From Azospirillum doebereinerae (GTDB lineage: Bacteria; Pseudomonadota; Alphaproteobacteria; Azospirillales; Azospirillaceae), in NCBI RefSeq assembly GCF_003989665.1, contig NZ_RZIJ01000026.1, positions 1 through 64,000 of the forward strand: a stretch of DNA of 64,000 nt. Direction: 5' to 3'. The position numbers were made by a program, and so were the translations under genes. Positions 62,017 to 64,000 of this stretch are shown one piece after another (position 1 is the stretch's first letter; each line of letters opens with the position of its first letter). Under the pieces are notes generated by a model that did not search any database, was not told the DNA's origin, and worked only from the letters and a program-made list of their open reading frames with translations.

Positions 62017-63099
62017 ATGCCGGTGTCGGAAGACGCGGACGAGTCCTCCAAAACAGAGGACCCGACACAAAAGAAGCTCGACGAGGCCCACAAGGAGGGC
62101 AACTACGCGATGACGCGCGAGGTGGCGAACTGGTTGATGGTCGCCGCCATGATGATCGTGCTGGTCTCGATCCTGCCGGGCACGCTGAAGGGGCTGATGC
62201 GCCGCCTGAACTACTACTTCGAGAATCTCGAACAGATCACCTTCGACCGCTCGGGCGTCGGCGCCCTGCTGTACCGGGTGATGATGGACGCGATGTGGGC
62301 GCTGTGGCTGCCGATCCTGCTCTTCGTCATCGCCGGTGTGATGTCCACCATCGGGCAGACCGGCTTCCACGTGTCCTGGCAGCTGGTCTCGCCGAAATTC
62401 TCCAAGCTCAACCCCCTGCCGGGGCTGATGAACATGGTCTCGGCCAACCAGGGGATCGAGCTGCTCAAGAGCCTCGCCAAGCTGGCGGTGGTCGGCGGGG
62501 TCGCCTATCTGGCCCTGCAACCGATGTTCAAGGGGATCGAGAACTACATCGGCATCGACATCGTCGCCCTGATCCAGCACGTGGACGCGCTGGCCTACCG
62601 CCTTCTGGTGGGGGTTCTGGTGGTGCTGACGCTGATCGCCGCCGGGGATCTGTTCTGGCAGCGGATGCAGTTCGACAAGAAGATGAAGATGACCAAGCAG
62701 GAGGTGAAGGACGAACACAAGCAGTCCGAGGGCGATCCCCACGTCAAGGGGCGCATCCGCCAGCTGCGCTTCGAGCGCGCGCGCAAGCGCATGATGGCCG
62801 CCGTTCCCAACGCCGACGTGGTGGTGACCAACCCGACCCACTTCGCGGTCGCGCTGAAATACGACCCGGCCCAGATGGGCGCGCCGATGGTGCTGGCCAA
62901 GGGCGTCGATCAGGTCGCCTTCAAGATTCGCGAGGTCGCCGAGGCCAACAAGGTGCCGGTGATAGAGAACCCGCCCCTCGCCCGTGCGCTCTATGCCGCA
63001 TGCGATATCGACGAGGAGGTCCCTTCCGAGCATTATCGGGCGGTCGCGGAAGTCATTACCTATGTTTTCAAGCTCAAGGGGCGGGCGGTGCGCAACTGA
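62017..63099 (+). CDS. flhB: Flagellar export switch protein FlhB
   Basis: A 360-residue protein with four membrane helices and the cytoplasmic autocleaving domain. The N-terminus DESSKTEDPTQKKLDEAHKE is typical. The cleavage site NPTH is present in ADVVVTNPTHFAVALKYD, followed by VPVIENPPLARALYAACDID. It switches export specificity from rod/hook to filament. A second, cytoplasmic-only paralogue is at 58458-58817. Last gene of the operon before the cckA-like kinase. Confidence 0.96.
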   Translation: MPVSEDADESSKTEDPTQKKLDEAHKEGNYAMTREVANWLMVAAMMIVLVSILPGTLKGLMRRLNYYFENLEQITFDRSGVGALLYRVMMDAMWALWLPILLFVIAGVMSTIGQTGFHVSWQLVSPKFSKLNPLPGLMNMVSANQGIELLKSLAKLAVVGGVAYLALQPMFKGIENYIGIDIVALIQHVDALAYRLLVGVLVVLTLIAAGDLFWQRMQFDKKMKMTKQEVKDEHKQSEGDPHVKGRIRQLRFERARKRMMAAVPNADVVVTNPTHFAVALKYDPAQMGAPMVLAKGVDQVAFKIREVAEANKVPVIENPPLARALYAACDIDEEVPSEHYRAVAEVITYVFKLKGRAVRN

Positions 63100-63136
63100 G
63101 GCGCCGCCGGCCGGGCACAGGCCGGTTGGAGTTTTG

Positions 63137-64000
63137 GTGGACGACGCATCTTCCCTTCTCGACTCCGCGCGCGGCCGCGACACGCCGGATCGCCCCTCGG
63201 GCTCCCTGGCGGTGGCGCTGCTGTGCTACGGCCTGGCGCCGGCCGGTCTGGCGCTGGTCGCAGCCGGGCTGCTTCTCGAACGCGAACCCGTGCTATGGGC
63301 CGGCGCCCTCGTGGCGGCGGCCGGAGTGGCGCTGCTCATCGGCCGCGCCGTCACCGTTGCGCGCCGTTCGGCCCGTGTCGGCGCGCTGCTGGGCGGCGCC
63401 ATGGAAGGAATGCCGGCCGGGCAGCTGCTGTGCGACGGGACCGGCGCGGTGGTCTACAGCAACGCCGCCTTCCGCGACCTGTCGGGCTGGCAACCCGGCG
63501 AACGGCCGCTCGACGCGCTGGAACGCCAGTTCATGGCCGACTCCGACAGCGCGCGCGAGTTCCGCCGCCTGCGCGAGCGGGTGCGCGCCGGGGCGGCCGC
63601 CTCGGCGGAACTGGCGGTGCCCGGCATCGACGGGCGCCCGCCGGAATGGCGCCGCGTTCAGGGCCAGCCGGTGGACGGCTTTGCCGGCTCCGCCCATTGG
63701 CGGATCGAGGACATCACCGCGCGGCGCGAGCTGGAGCAGGTGATGCTCCGCGAGCAGTCCAAGCTCGCCGATTTCATGGAGCACGCGCCGGTCGGTTTCT
63801 TCTCGGTCGACCAGGACGGGCAGTTCCTGTTCGTCAACGCCACACTGGCCTCCTGGCTGGGCGGGGGGCCGGGCGACCTGACCGACGGCGCGACTCGGCT
63901 GCACGACATCCTGGAAAACCCGCCGGTGGGGGCCGCCCCCTACGACCTGTTCGAGGGTGGCGGGGGCGAACAACGCGGCGAGGTCGCCATGCGGGGCCTG
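63137..64000 (+). CDS. cckA: PAS-containing membrane sensor kinase, CckA-like (cut by window end)
   Basis: The first 288 codons are visible, starting with GTG at 63137 behind GGAG. Two membrane helices (SLAVALLCYGLAPAGLALVA; VLWAGALVAAAGVALLIGRA) are followed by a PAS domain (about 90-200, LCDGTGAVVYSNAAFRDLSG) and a second PAS (about 210 onward, FMEHAPVGFFSVDQDGQFLF). The kinase and receiver domains are not in view. The location immediately after flhB and the two-helix-PAS layout fit CckA, the hybrid kinase feeding CtrA in alphaproteobacteria; another PAS kinase cannot be excluded. Confidence 0.7.
   Translation, partial: MDDASSLLDSARGRDTPDRPSGSLAVALLCYGLAPAGLALVAAGLLLEREPVLWAGALVAAAGVALLIGRAVTVARRSARVGALLGGAMEGMPAGQLLCDGTGAVVYSNAAFRDLSGWQPGERPLDALERQFMADSDSAREFRRLRERVRAGAAASAELAVPGIDGRPPEWRRVQGQPVDGFAGSAHWRIEDITARRELEQVMLREQSKLADFMEHAPVGFFSVDQDGQFLFVNATLASWLGGGPGDLTDGATRLHDILENPPVGAAPYDLFEGGGGEQRGEVAMRGL

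Overview
The window is high-GC, gene-dense chromosomal DNA from an alphaproteobacterium. CheZ beside two MotB-like genes, a CckA-like kinase directly after flhB, the mutY-dciA-dsbA-smc order, DUF6468/MotE in the fliLM operon, and strong G/C third-position bias all point to Rhodospirillales, most likely Azospirillum or a close relative. This is inferred from gene content and was not tested by search. No rRNA, tRNA, CRISPR array, insertion sequence or intact prophage was seen.

Layout. 0-6 kb: 5' part of enolase, an alpha/beta hydrolase, murJ, an inverted-repeat element, a sulfurtransferase, a detached fliN and a diaminopropionate ammonia-lyase. 6-12.2 kb: a MerR regulator with a LiuR-like operator and a fadA / fadN-type / acyl-CoA dehydrogenase operon ending at a strong terminator. 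12.5-24.5 kb: a NarL-type response regulator, CBS protein, OmpW, a lipoprotein, a FAD oxidase, a DUF1194 protein, mutY, a DciA-like gene, a DsbA-like gene, smc and an unknown 345-residue protein. 24.5-34.5 kb: a polyamine locus with a PuuB-like oxidase, a PuuA-like glutamine synthetase, the potFGHI transporter and an agmatine deiminase. A low-GC island (about 27.44-28.65 kb) inside it holds a toxin-like gene broken by one in-frame amber codon and a putative immunity gene overlapping its end.

34.5-42.6 kb: an RsbQ/KAI2-like hydrolase, then divergent flagellar operons, flgF-flgG-flgA-flgH (minus, sigma54-type promoter) and fliL-fliM-DUF6468-motE (plus). 42.7-47.7 kb: bacterioferritin-associated ferredoxin with a Fur-like box, an RlmM-like methyltransferase, a serralysin-like protease with four C-terminal 41-residue repeats, and a patatin-like protein. 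48-54 kb: cheZ, a MotB paralogue lacking the ion-binding Asp, a conventional MotB, and a 1184-residue TPR protein. 54-59.4 kb: fasciclin protein, Kup, fliP, fliO, an unknown gene, a stand-alone FlhB C-terminal paralogue and a PCu(A)C copper chaperone. 59.5-64 kb: flgB-flgC-fliE-fliQ-fliR-flhB, then the start of a cckA-like kinase cut by the window end.

Together the flagellar genes supply rod, P/L-ring maturation, C-ring, export gate and stator functions, but flagellin, hook and motA are outside the window. The polyamine genes together suggest uptake of putrescine and its production from agmatine, followed by gamma-glutamylation and oxidation.
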